Positions 49,499 through 62,000 of a DNA stretch of 64,000 nt are shown in pieces. The stretch is from Varroa destructor (lineage: Eukaryota; Arthropoda; Arachnida; Mesostigmata; Varroidae). The stretch is taken from contig NW_019211454.1 of NCBI RefSeq assembly GCF_002443255.2, positions 38,249,719 to 38,313,718 on the forward strand, given 5' to 3'. Position 1 is the stretch's first letter. Each line of letters starts with the position of its first letter. The position numbers and the translations under genes were made by a program. The notes under the pieces are model-generated. The model had not been told where the DNA came from. It saw nothing but the letters and a program-made list of their open reading frames with translations, and searched no databases.

Positions 49499-52400
49499 GA
49501 AAATATGTGTGTGATCTTTCAAAATTTACAGAAAGTGGCGATGTATACCATGATTAATCACGATGTTGATATATGAAGTGCTTAGATTTGAGATTTCATT
49601 ATTCGATTAATTTTTTTTTTGTAAAATATTGCATTTTGAAATGTAAAAAGCCCGTTTACTTTTCAGTTATGATCAAGAGAACTATCAAAGAATTATGAAG
49701 TCTAGCATTTATGCCATAAAAAATCATCATACTGTCTTTCAGTGTTAGAGAACGTATCAAAGGTATTAATTTAGCTATTTTTGGCGACTAAGCGAACTTA
49801 GTGTAACGAAATTTTTATATTTTAAGGACGAAAACGCATCTCTATGGACATGATGGATTTAGCTTCATTAGTTGTATACTTGGCCATCGCTGTTCTTTCT
49901 ACAAAAGATCTACGCATCCCTCTTTTAGCATTGCTTTAAAGAGCTTTTGGAGTACGGGGCTTAATGTGAGAAACTTGGAAAGAAATGGTTACTATAATTA
50001 TATAATTTCCATGTGCTAGGATATCTATTGGAAAACCAAAGCGTAGCTAAGCCTATCCTCAAACCTAAGCTACCTCTGTATCTCTAAGGTTCATAGGTAA
50101 ATACGTTATCAAAGGCGACAATGAAGGTCCTAAAAATTGGTTAGTTATGGTCTTGGCTACATTTTTATTGGCAAAGCAAATAAATTCGATACAAGGTAAA
50201 TTCAAATATAAGCTGTCTGAGTTTCAATTTTTAGATGTTCTTTATTTGCAAAGCAAGCGCACGATAAGAGCTGGTCTATTCGGATTCGTAGATTCCATAC
50301 AGAAATTCGTGGTAGCCGCGTTTCAGGACCTATACATCACAAGTATGCCCTTTAACATAATATTATCAAGATATTATTACTCCTCGTGTTAAATGCGTTA
50401 TTAAGAAAAGTGTTGTCGCGTAGTGAGACTAATAAAAGCATGGTATCCTAACGGTCGTGTGTTGATTTTGTAATATGTTTTTTATGCTAAGTGATATAGT
50501 CATATTCAGCGCTTACAGATACAAAGCTTGCTTAGCCATCTTGCATAACATGTAAAAACTGAACGTGTAGTGTGGTATAACGTGCACCTCTGAGTAGACA
50601 TACAACACACAATCTTCCATATTAGGGGCTGTACATTGTTTCTTTTTTTATTTGATTCCCATTATGGCGTATTCCTTGAAAGCAAATGCGCTTTCTAGAT
50701 TATTCAATAATAGTAGTATTTACAGCTCATTGATTAAGTGGGTGACCTTAAAGGTAAGTGTATCTTTGATTGACATGGGGATGCTGAGCGATAACGATTT
50801 TCATGTTGATCCATTGTTGTTTCGTTTGGCCAGCTGTTATGAAAAGGTCAAGCAAGGCAAAGTGATATGTTGCCGGTCTTCAAAGCTGCAAGTGTTCAAC
50901 TCAGTGCATTGCTCATCTGATATGCCTCTATTCATTCGGAACTTCTGAAAGGGCGTTCCTGGCAGTTTCTCCGACACATGCTATAAATAGACTATTTTTA
51001 GTAGCAGCCCCTTCCGGATGTGACTATGATAAGAGACAACGGAAGTTCTCTCGGAGCTCGCTCCGTTACGTACAAAACTAGTTGTGCTGGAGGTTGTGGA
51101 CAAGCAACCACGGTATACTGATACTTTTTGGTAAAGCAGTGTCTGCATCTAATGACGCTGTGTTCTAAACTACGAAGGATTTTATCCTACTTTACGTGGA
51201 ATTCATCTATAAAAACGAATGTCCCCTTGAAAGGTTTTTGTATTGTTTTCACACACTTTTGGTTTAAGGGACTGAGAATTAAAATGATATTATTAAACGA
51301 TATAATTTGCAAATAATTTTATGAATGTACCCTTCTGGCAATAGTTTAAATGTTTTTCATCTCATACGTCTGATACTTAAACCGTTGGTCACTACGTTAG
51401 GTAGCCGCTTTCCGGCACGAAACAAACTTCGTAGGCGCACCTAGACCACCAAGTATGATTCATGTCTTCATGTAATGGTTTGCTAGATCATATCAAGACT
51501 AGATAGTTACTGTTTATGAAATGCGTAAGATAACATGAATATAGGAGTAGTAAGTCTATCTGTAAAGTAAATCTATTCTGAACAACGCGATTTCAAAGTC
51601 CTTTCTTTGGAAGATTTACTATGAATTTGCATTTATTAGGTTCATAGAATCTGTTACTGAGTTAATATCTTTGATATACTTACTGTTCGAATAATAGTAT
51701 ACCATAGGCTTACGTAAAGAGCATATGAGGTTTTGTACAGAAAGCAGCAGGGATTGCTTTTTTCGGGAACAGGATAGAGTTCAGGGTTTACTGATAACGT
51801 ATTGGACCGTCTGAGCATGCCATCACCTGGCGTATTTAATCCACAATTGGCTTTTTCCTCTATAAATAAATGTTGTTAAATCTGACCTAAAAAACAAGTT
51901 GAACACTAAGAAGGAAATGATTACCGTCAGCAACTTTACTTTGAGGTTACTGAAAGGCCTCTACGGGGCAAATCAAAGCGAGCTTCAACGGTGGGCGAGA
52001 AAATTTTTGCACGAAGTTTCGCTAATACATTACATAACCTTCCCTGCTACGTTTTAAGGCAGTCTGTTTACAGAATACATTGAAAAAGCTCTGTATATCG
52101 ACGAAATTGTTCTAAAAAGCTGCCACCATTCATATTTTTTGCAGTTTATATTTCTAGGCCCGCCCGTAGCGACGCAGCTCATCTCGATTTGCGTTAATTT
52201 GGCAAATAGATGTGTCTCTTGTACGTTATTTTCGTTGCGTGATTTTATAATAAAATTTTTTTAAGTCTTCTAGGTAAAAAAAAAAGTATATTTTTCTATA
52301 TGCTTTGTCATATCCCTTCACGAATCAGCGTTGCATCCCACATGCAATTTGCATGCGGCGATATAAGGGCAGGACAGACACGCTATTAACAAACAACAAA

Positions 52401-55400
52401 TCTTTATCTTTAAGCCAAAAAATACTACCTATCTCGATTTTGTGTTGCTTAGGTCCTATCTTTAACACTGTGTTTATGTACGCAGTAATGTTAAACTCTT
52501 TGTTACTTTGTGTGTATTGCTGATTTTGTGTTCGACTTATCTAATAAAGGGCGAAAGCCAAAATTGCACTGCTTGATCTTGAAATTCCGAAGATATCCAC
52601 TCCATTGCGATTTCGGAACTCGTGAAGGGCTTTGCGACTGATTTCGATTGGTTCCTCCTCCGTTTATAACGTTACTCCGCTTTTATGTGGAAACGAAGTG
52701 CACTACTTTGGCTTCGTCCTGCAATTACTATTATACGCGTTAATCAGGGATTATGAATGAGCAGATGTCTAAATCTGCTGTCCAGTTCCAGTGACGTGTA
52801 CAATCAGTACAGATGTGTACAGATGTAAAGGGCATACGCGAAAAAGGTATTTAGACTTTGCATATAGCTGGCCAGCTTCCCAAATAAATGTTTCAAAATT
52901 TCCCAATTGCAATTATTATATTATAATTATATAGGGCTCTGCTGGCTGGCGGATTCAGGTTGGAGCAAAGCTAGCTTGGAACTGGTAAAAGCCAGTGTGC
53001 GTAACTGTCTCAAGCTTATTGCAGATTGTTGTGACTGTTTTGTGTTACAAAGTTCTTTCTGCTTCCAGTGGCACTGATTCTTGTCGATGCGAATTCTCAT
53101 ATTAATAAGTCTGTGGATCTACATCTGTTTATATTTTCTACCGGAAACGCCTATCATTGCACGTAATTTTTTCTTAGATTGTTTACTTTCTAGTGCCTTC
53201 AAAACAGCAGTCGTTTGGTTCTCCTAATCATCCTTCGAACACACTCAGATATGTCCCTCCAAAACGCATTTTTTAGATTTCTATTCTATTTTGTTTCTTT
53301 TTTAAACTAAGACCTTTGAAAAACCATCTTCAAACTTATGGCAAGTATACATAGAGATACAACGCTAGATATGAGTGATCGATTTTTAAGCTGAAACGAA
53401 AGTTATTGCTTATTATATATATCCTTATACTTTTGTTATACACAGAAAAGTTGCTTCGCATATATATTTATTATTCAGGGTGCTATACTGGGTATAATTT
53501 ATTATAGTTCCTTTTTTAGGTGGTTTTACGGATCCGAATAATTCCTCGAGTTTCCTGATCTTACGGCATATTCCAAAATGCAATATTTATATCTAAGCAA
53601 TACGTGTTTCGATTTTGATGATTGCAGGCAAATTCAGAATTAGCTTAAATGTTATCAGAATATGGCCGCCTATAGCTAACTTTCTTTTCTTTCAGCTGTA
53701 TATCGTGGTATAATTTATAAAACTAATAAACATAGCGCTAGTTAGGTTATTCCGTTTTCTATAGTAATTCTTTGTGTTCCTTGTGGTCTATTACAAACAC
53801 AATGGACATTGCATTTAGTAAAACCTTATGTCGTTATGAAACGATGCTAACAAACAAGTGAATTCACATCATGGAACTATCTACTTCTTTTTTAATTAAA
53901 TAGGTTTTTAGAAAAAATTATCAGCAATTGCGCAATACCGATGCAGTGCATGCTATTATCCGGATATATAGGCCCGATCTGCCGATAAACTAGGTCTTCT
54001 CATGCAGGTTGGCCGCCATGATTTTTATAGTAGACAAAGCTTGCTTTTTCTTACAAACGAATGTCGTACATACGATTACCTATGTATAGCCATTTTCGTC
54101 CAAGAAATTCGGCGGGAACCCTTGCAATTTTTTTGTCTCTTTGAGCCTTAGATTCGTGTTAAGCGAATTCCTCTCGCTCATTGCTTGCCCACATGGATAT
54201 TATCAGACTTACCTTCAATGAAACACAACGAGCTGCTACTCGCCGCGTGATAAATTCAAGCATTATTAGCAATACAGCAATGGTCGCTTTATGTAACGCC
54301 AGAAGCGTTAATAATAGCAAAGTTGATCTTTACGAGTGCTGGAACGGCGCAATGTTCTATAAGATTTGCAAAGACTTGGATAATCTTTGCAGCGTTTATA
54401 AAATTAAAAGCTTTGCAAGACCAAGTATTGATAACTGTCCAACAGTTATTTAATTGAAGCGTCTATTCGCGCACACCGGCTACATCAGAGTAACGCACAA
54501 TAATAACAACTCACGGAAGTACGAGCGTATTTTGCGATAAGTTAATAATATTCAAATACACATATTATGTATTACGCCATAATCCAAACCTCCGCACGAA
54601 AATACCTGTTGTCTATGCCTTCTTGTTACATCAGATTAAAACTAGTAATAAATACGCAATGTGTTACTCGAATTCTGACTCTACCAGGATAAAAATCCGT
54701 TGTCAATGAATATAAGCAATTCAGTATGTAACATATATATGCTCTCTAAACTAGTACTTAAACTAGAAGCCTAGCCTCTTAGAACTAGAAGTCTCTTAGA
54801 GCCACTTGGAACGTAACCCAAATGGGAACACGCAATTGAAGAACCGATATATCTCATACACGATAGCTTCTCAAATAATCTTACGTAAATGGTTCACATA
54901 AAAACACGTTTGAAATCGAAGACGACGCAGTTTTATACTTGGCGCCCGTTATTCAAGCGGCGAACGGAGGTGAAAACTTCCGCCTGCCTACAAACGGCAG
55001 TTTGTCATGAATCGCTTCATAATTGTAATACCGCTACAATCCATAATTCAACTAAAGCTGAGAGACGTGTTTTTTTGTTTACATAAGCTGTTTAGAAGAT
55101 CATACAATTGTACAGGCGACAATACAGAAATCAATGGATTTTCAGCCATCATTTGTGTTTAAACAAGCCTGTAACGAAGTCGTGCTACTTCTTCAGGAAT
55201 ATTCTTATAAATAAGTCTTTTTTTTTTTTAATCATCGCTATGACATATTGGTTCAAGGTAAAATATACATAGAAGTGGTGGCGGTAGAAAACAGCATTTT
55301 AGACGTTTATTTAAGCATTAGATGCGCAAGTAGAATAATGCTTTTAGAAGGATGTTACAATCTTCTAGCGCATCAGTAATATGACAAATCGTACCGCACG

Positions 55401-55407
55401 AACCTAC

Positions 55408-55546
55408 CTTGTTTTCGTCGAACACCCTGAAGACAAGTGACGCAAACTTTGAGGGGTCTCCCCGGGGGAAGAACTGTTTATAAATCCGGAGGAACCCCTG
55501 CTCTGTGAGAAGACCGTCTGGACAATCTTTAAGGAACCCTTTGTAC
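55408..55546 (-). CDS. NCS1: Frequenin/NCS-1, EF-hand 1 exon
   Basis: A 139-base minus-strand exon. After a GTTTTCAG acceptor, G completes a split Trp (TG|G), and 46 residues follow: [37 protein letters not shown] and VFRVFDENK, ending in phase 0 at GTAGGT. This is the degenerate first EF-hand of the family (KDCPDG; the Cys-Pro pair abolishes calcium binding in NCS proteins) plus the entering helix and first residues of EF-hand 2. It is almost identical to Drosophila frequenin ([17 protein letters not shown]). The preceding exon, expected to end xQ-TG and to carry the Met-Gly myristoylation start, was not found between 55547 and 64000. Confidence 0.96.
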
Positions 55547-58487
55547 CTGAAAACGAAGCACACAGCACAGAGCCCCCAAAGGATATGTTAATCAGTCACA
55601 ACGGTCTAGTTGAGGGTTACACGGAGGAAAGGATAATCCGTAGGAGCTTAAAAATGTTTGAAACGGCACTTATCTGGAATCCTTACTTACTTATTCATAA
55701 ATCTTTATACCGTTTGTCGTCAACAGGAGGTAGCCAGCCCTTTTAGATTAAGCTATTCAGTCCGATCTACTCTCGTCTCTGCTTAGCGTTTGGTGCGAAG
55801 GTTTTTTTTTTACCAGTTGCGCATTTTATTTATTTGGCCCAAGGCGTTGCCTCAATGGAAAAGCTTTCGTATGAACCGTTAAGTTTCGCTTTATAATCAG
55901 ACAGATCGGGCCAGAAAAATCTGGACCATTGGCAAATCCTGCCTGTGTGTGATTTCGTATACTGTGGGCATCCTGTTCTGTGATGATAGTAATGATAGAA
56001 GCAAGTGCTGTACGCTTAAATATTTTGCTTGATCGAATACTATATATATATATATATTAATATATAGTATATGTATAATATGAAAAAGTGAATTACTGAG
56101 CACTTCGTGTACTGAGTTCGAGTACCGTTGAGTTGAAGCGAAGCCCTATCGAGGTATAGTCCCACATAAAAGATGATTTCGGGTGTTTTAAAGATCATGA
56201 TTCATATTGCGTTATGTATATTCAAAAGTAAATTTTTATTTTATGGTGAATTGGGATTGCTGAGATTTTCATTATAAACGAAGGCGCGAGATACGGCGCC
56301 GAAACAGTGCTATAACACCTGCATTATTATAGTATTGCATTTTTTATTTCCTAAATAATTTCAGACTCAAAATCTAAATAGGTCAGCGGACAGAAGATAT
56401 AGTTATATTAAAAGCGAAGCGATTCTATCTTATAAGTGTAGGTTTTTTTTGTTTTCGTATATTCTAGATTTGGCATATTCCAACTATGTCAAATATAGCG
56501 CGTTTTTAAATTGTGCAGTATATTTAATATTCTAAGCGTGCAATGACCATCTGTGTATTATCTAGTTGTAACAGTAGTAACTATACGCTCTTGGAATGGT
56601 TTCACATTGTTTTCACCAGGTTGTATTGTGAACGGGGGGCGAATATCCGATAACTGCAAATTGCTCGATCAAGTTAAATCAGTTATAATCGGTTTATTTT
56701 TCTTAAGATGGCTTTTACATTGGCTGTGCCAGCTATTGCCTGGGTTGAAATAACTTGACGGTTGACGGTCACTAGTAAATCACGAATTCTTCGGTTATCG
56801 TGCACTGTTTCCCTTGCTCATGGTATTTTCTTGACGCTCCCTTCACAGACATTATGTTGACCATAAATGCAGGCCGATGCTGCGCCCACCGAAACTGTGT
56901 CTTCTCTTCGCTTGATTTGCCGGACTTCACTCTCAACTGGAGCTCAGTGAAGGCTCGGCTCTCAACCATTGCAGTACGGAGTGTTGCACAAGCTGCTCGC
57001 TTGGTCGCGTTAGCTCTAGTCCTCTATTACCGACCAAGCCTACTGGGAGGTACGGCTACGCTAGGGGCTTGCTTCAACTCCGCGAGCAGACAGCCTCAGT
57101 CAGGCTCCTTCTATGAAGAAATAGTATGGTAGTGAATTGGCTCACGCGCACAGGGAGCCAGTGTATCAAGAAATGGGAGACCTAAGCTGGTGAGCGAACT
57201 CTCTCAGGCCGCTTGTAACATAGTTGTAGGTTGGTCGAGGCTAAAGCGATTACGGGATAGTTGAGGGGTAAAACTTGTTTGATTCAGCTCTCCCTTTTGC
57301 CCCTAAACGAACTCCGTTAGCCACTCGCCACGAGAAGGTCCCCCAGTGGTTCCACTTACGTAAGGTAACACGGAAAGGCTATCTTTTCTTCTTCTTGCAG
57401 CAGCAGCAGGCCTCTTTAGTCAACAAGGCAAAATGCCATCACCGGCTTCGGGTGTCCATACACTTACCTGGCCGTTTACCGCGGTAGAGTGGCCATTCTA
57501 AGCAGTCGGACACCTATCGATTTCTTGGCAGTAGCAGTAGTAGCGAAAAAACCGGGAAAGGGAGGCAGTGGCACGCAAGCGTTCGCGCACAGTGGCTGCT
57601 AATTAACTAGATCGTCTGCTACCTATCGCTGGCTACCCCTAACAGCAGGGTTCCCTCTTCAACCTGTGGTAAATGAGGGCGACCAAATTCTTTATCTCCC
57701 ATTCTATTTCTAACCATGCTATTAAGGTACGGGTTGCTCACCATTTCTAGCTATAACCGCAAATCGTGAAGGTAATATTAGGGTTACGGGAGGGGATGTA
57801 CCCGTCTCCGAAAATTTTTCAAATCCTTTCCTTAACGTCGTGCTGGTTGTATGCACCCTATACTCAAGTACGACCCGAGTGTCTGAGCTTCATACATCGT
57901 CGTACTGCCACCCCTGTTATAGATGGTTGATAACAAGACACGCATAAAGTGTGGAATCGAAATGACCTGACCATGAGGACCACATCATCATACAATGATA
58001 CTACAGCTCGCCCCGTTGCCAAGGAACAATCCCTGTAGTTACTATTCGAGTTGCCCCTTTCCCAAGTACTACCAGCCTCCCACGAACGTCTAGTAGATGT
58101 GCCTTCTTCTAGCATCACAAGATCTGGGCTCTATCATAATGATTGCGGCTTTAGTGCTGCTGCTAAGAGCTACAGCCACTGACATTACTTTCTAAACAGA
58201 TCGGGATCGTCATACAAAAGCTACAGTGCATTAATTTTTTCTATTTCTTTTTAATTCGTGTATTATAAAGTCCTGAAGAGCGATCTGTCCACAGTCAACA
58301 AATGCGTGTAGCAATTAAAGAGGCAGTCTGATTAATATGCTAAATGCAAGTTCGTTCATATTTCGATTAAATGATTGTTTTTGCCGCTCAGTCATTTCAA
58401 TTTCAACTCCTGCGAGAAATGAATGTTATTGTATAATCATAGAGCCAGAAAGAGAAATGAGAAAGTTAAAAAAACTGTACACATATA

Positions 58488-58491
<4 letters not shown>

Positions 58492-58535
<44 letters not shown>
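58492..58535. repeat. (TA)n microsatellite
   Basis: About 22 TA units, separated from a second TA/TG array by a 27-base unique segment. Confidence 0.93.
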
Positions 58536-58537
<2 letters not shown>

Positions 58538-58562
58538 CATACAGAAGGCCAGATTTCAGTCG

Positions 58563-58603
<41 letters not shown>
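58563..58603. repeat. (TA)n(TG)n compound microsatellite
   Basis: About ten TA units run directly into about eleven TG units: alternating purine-pyrimidine DNA of the kind that can adopt Z form. Confidence 0.92.
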
Positions 58604-58986
58604 GCACCTGTTTTTCAGCATGTTCCTTCACTGATATAAAATGTTTTACAAATTATGCATATCTTAAGCTTCTTGGAGATAGCAGATAGGTGAGCCAAGC
58701 GTTATACCGACATCCCAATAGGTTATAATAGTTTCGATAACGAATTCCCTAAAGAGGCAGAGTTTCATAACTTTCGACAAGGAACTCTATAATCAAGATA
58801 ATATGCAGATTCAAATTAATAATTATAATAACTGTCATTATAATTAAGAGTGTTCCTATTACAGTGCCTTGATCCCCATTATTGGTATATATATTCGCTA
58901 TCGTCATGCTACTGCACCAAGAAAAAAATTTTAATAAACCCCATACTTTTTCATTCATAAGCACCGCGGTAGTAAAAGTGGAGTTA

Positions 58987-59022
58987 AAAAATAGGAATCT
59001 TTAAGAAAAGATTCCTATTTTT
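58987..59022. repeat. Perfect 16-bp hairpin with 4-base loop
   Basis: AAAAATAGGAATCTTT (58987-59002), loop AAGA, AAAGATTCCTATTTTT (59007-59022). On the plus strand it ends in five T and so looks like a bacterial terminator, but no transcript is known to end here in this animal DNA. Confidence 0.85.
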
Positions 59023-62000
59023 CACCTTCCGAAAAAATTACAGAACCTTTACCATACCGAGTAGAACATGCGTAGTATGAGTTGACCCATCACCGATGAA
59101 TGACAAGCTATTCACATGTATTTAAATGCTCGTGTACTACGCTCAAGTAATCTCTGAAGACTCTGAATATAAATGCTGACATATTTTAATAATGCTCCGT
59201 TAAAATCGGTCACGTCAGTTCAAAGGGCTAAGGTAAAAAATGTGCAGTTTTAATAAAGCCATGTCTAATATTGATACCTCTGACAAAGAGGATTATCCAA
59301 AAAGAATTTTTCTTTGTTTATGGTTCGGCGGTTGCGTTTCACTTAGCAGACTAGCAGGGCAAGGCAGTACGGGGCTAGAGCCTAGGGCTCAAGACGATCG
59401 CAGCATCCTTAGGTGACCAAGAAATTTCAGGTGAACAAAAAGTAAGCTTAATTTTCGAGGGAAACTAAGCAAAAAAAAAGTGTAGATTGGTGCTAGCCTC
59501 CCACACTATTGCTACTAAAACATATATGGGAGGGCAAAGGATCCAGGTTAGGTGGTTTGGTAGCGATGAGCAGTATGGGCTATAGCAGAGGAAGTGGGGC
59601 AGTAGTGCAGTGGCGGAGTTGACACAGGCGTTCTTCAACAGCGATGGCAAGAGTTTTCAAAGTTTCCGACGCCTCGAGGTTTCGAGGTGAAGAGCAGCAG
59701 CACTGCTAGAAGCAAAGTGTTTGGTGGCGGCGACGATCAACGACTTTGGTCAAGCAGAAAAGTTTTATTTTGGCAGTGGCTGCGGCAGTGGAAGGGATAA
59801 ACCGGCCACGGTGGTAGCTGTCAGAACAAGAAAGAACCAAAAAAATAGAAGCAGCGTTTCGGCGTAACTCATCATAATTACCGGTACCACTGACTGTTCC
59901 CAGTCTTTTCGCGCTGCGCGAGAACGGCGGTCTTCGATAACAAAGGTGATAGTGGCGTCTCGTTCTGAGAGCTCAGAAGATTTTCTAGTGGCTAAGGGAG
60001 TAAAGCGGAGTATCCGGCCCGCATCTGTCGCTGGTCCCATCGTACGCCACCATGAGGAAAAGCCCACTGCGAACAGCAGGAAGAGCAGCAGAAATGAGAT
60101 CAACATTGACGATGATCTGCCTCGGGTGATTCAATCAGCTAATTCTCTCGGCCGGTTCTCAGAGTAACACTGGTAACAAGACTAGCTTCTCGTTCTAGCC
60201 AATCAAATAGCAAGCCTATACAATTTAATTCTGTTGCATTCTTCGTCTGGTTCTCTGACAGTCTTTTTCACCTTGCGTTGTCTTGCGCAAAGACGGTAGT
60301 TGGATCTCCGAATGGATTCTAATAGAAGTTGAAGTATGCCCTCGCAATGAAAGCTGCGCGGACAAACTAAGTCTAGTCTTCAAGACTCCCACTTCAAACT
60401 CCCTACCCAGCGCCGTCAATGTTGCCATTTGTTGATAAATGCTATAAGTGATTTGTCCGAAATTAATCGGCTTTCGGTTGGAAAGCCACATTTCGTTTCA
60501 GCCATACAGCCTTTACCCTTTTTATATTTTTTTCCCGAGTGGTACCGCGTTGAGCCACGACTATACTACAGTACATGCCCACATCCTTCATCGGCAGCAA
60601 TTTAGGTAGTACCTTCAGTGGGCAGGATATTTAGAACTGCATCCTTTTAAGCCTTGCTTTAAACAACAAAGCGATTTAATTTAAAATAATAGCAATATAA
60701 AAATCTAAGGATAATAACCGACTACGAGGAACATTTCACTATATACCATTTTCAAAATAAACTACACTGATACCTACTAGTCGTTTAATAGCTCTACTAA
60801 GCGCAAGTGAGCGGGAAACTAAAAGACAAGATACTACTATGAGATACAGGAGGTAGACTGTTGGGGGTTGGTGGAGTGGGAAGCCCACATTGCGGCGTTA
60901 GTTGTGCTGCCAGTTGATGTCGCAAGAGGACGTTGAACGACAGGTAGTAGATCGACTTGGTTCGAGCTCTATGCTAGCTCCGTGAAACTGGATATCAGCT
61001 GCTGCTGACTCGATGCCTCAACAGGTATCCGCCAGCCCGGTCGACTCGGGCCGATTCTGTATGACAGTTATAGCAGATGCTGCTACGGCTGCGGCTGCTG
61101 TTGTTGTTGTTAGATTCGATCATCTCGTTTTCCTACGGCCGCTTGCTCGCATTTATATAATTGTGTATATTCTTCTTGTTTCCTTTCAATCGTTCCGAAG
61201 CATGTTCGCTACCTTTAGCTGCTGGCCTAGATTGGTGATATTCTCTGGTATATCTTCCTTCCACTATGGATTCTACTATGAGGGAAAGCGAGTTTGTCTT
61301 CTTCTCAGACAGAATAAGATAGCGCTAGAGAGACGAGCAAACGAGATAAAAATATGCCTTACTCGAAGGCTTTTTGGCGAGGTTAGATAGGACAGGGAAC
61401 AAGCAATACAGGTAGCGCAACGGCCGCAGCAGCTCGATCGAATCATCGTACAACTTGACTAGTGTTCCGCATTCTAACGATGCAACTTTCAAAACTTCTC
61501 TGTAAAACTAACGCTGGTTGTCCACAGAACAGATGACGCTAACGTGGTTGCAAGTAACTGGGAAAGCGTTGAAACGAAATGTAATCTCACATAGGTAGGC
61601 GATTAATAAGTACGCGATCCGAGCACAAAAAGCAAAGGGCGCCTAATATCGTTACGATAAATTAATCGAAAACTCCAACCCTCGTCATCGATACTAGTAG
61701 CAAAAGAAAAAAAACATTTTAGAATTTAGCATAGATGTTTTCCTTCGAAAACTAGGGTTCACTTATTCAAATAAGCCGACCCTTACGGAAGACCTTAGAC
61801 AAAAAGACTTTTTTTTTTTATTTCTTTTTTAAATTATTAGAGTAACTTAAGGAATGAACACTTCATTACACTTATATGGTTTCGATGGCGCAATCTATCC
61901 TGAATCACGCCGTTAGTGCAAGTAAGTCAGAGCTGTTTTGCTTTTTTTACGTAATTTCGCTTACCAGACATTGAGTAGGATATTTGCGAACGTTACCAGT

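Larger units (their letters stand above)
46587..55407 (-). other. NCS-1 intron, 8821 bp, hosting ALG13
   Basis: Minus-strand intron with donor GTAGGT (plus 55402-55407) and acceptor CAG at 46587-46589. The complete ALG13 gene lies inside on the opposite strand. AT-rich elsewhere, with a (TA)n at 47536-47568. Frames at 50147, 50652 and 54181 (+) are unrecognised. The frame at 50652 contains a good donor (AAAG|GTAAGTG near 50755), but no exon chain was found. Confidence 0.85.

Noticed and set aside
54181..54453. 90-codon + frame in the NCS-1 intron
   Set aside because: It starts at TTG; the first ATG is a few codons in. It looks protein-like but matches no family I know, so no function is claimed.
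56940..57020. Minus-strand frame with ELTR...LQW just before a GT, as the missing NCS-1 N-terminal exon
   Set aside because: NCS-1 should read ELTRKTYFTEKEVQQW here. Only the ends resemble it, the length differs by one residue, and the middle is unrelated in a family that is nearly invariant.
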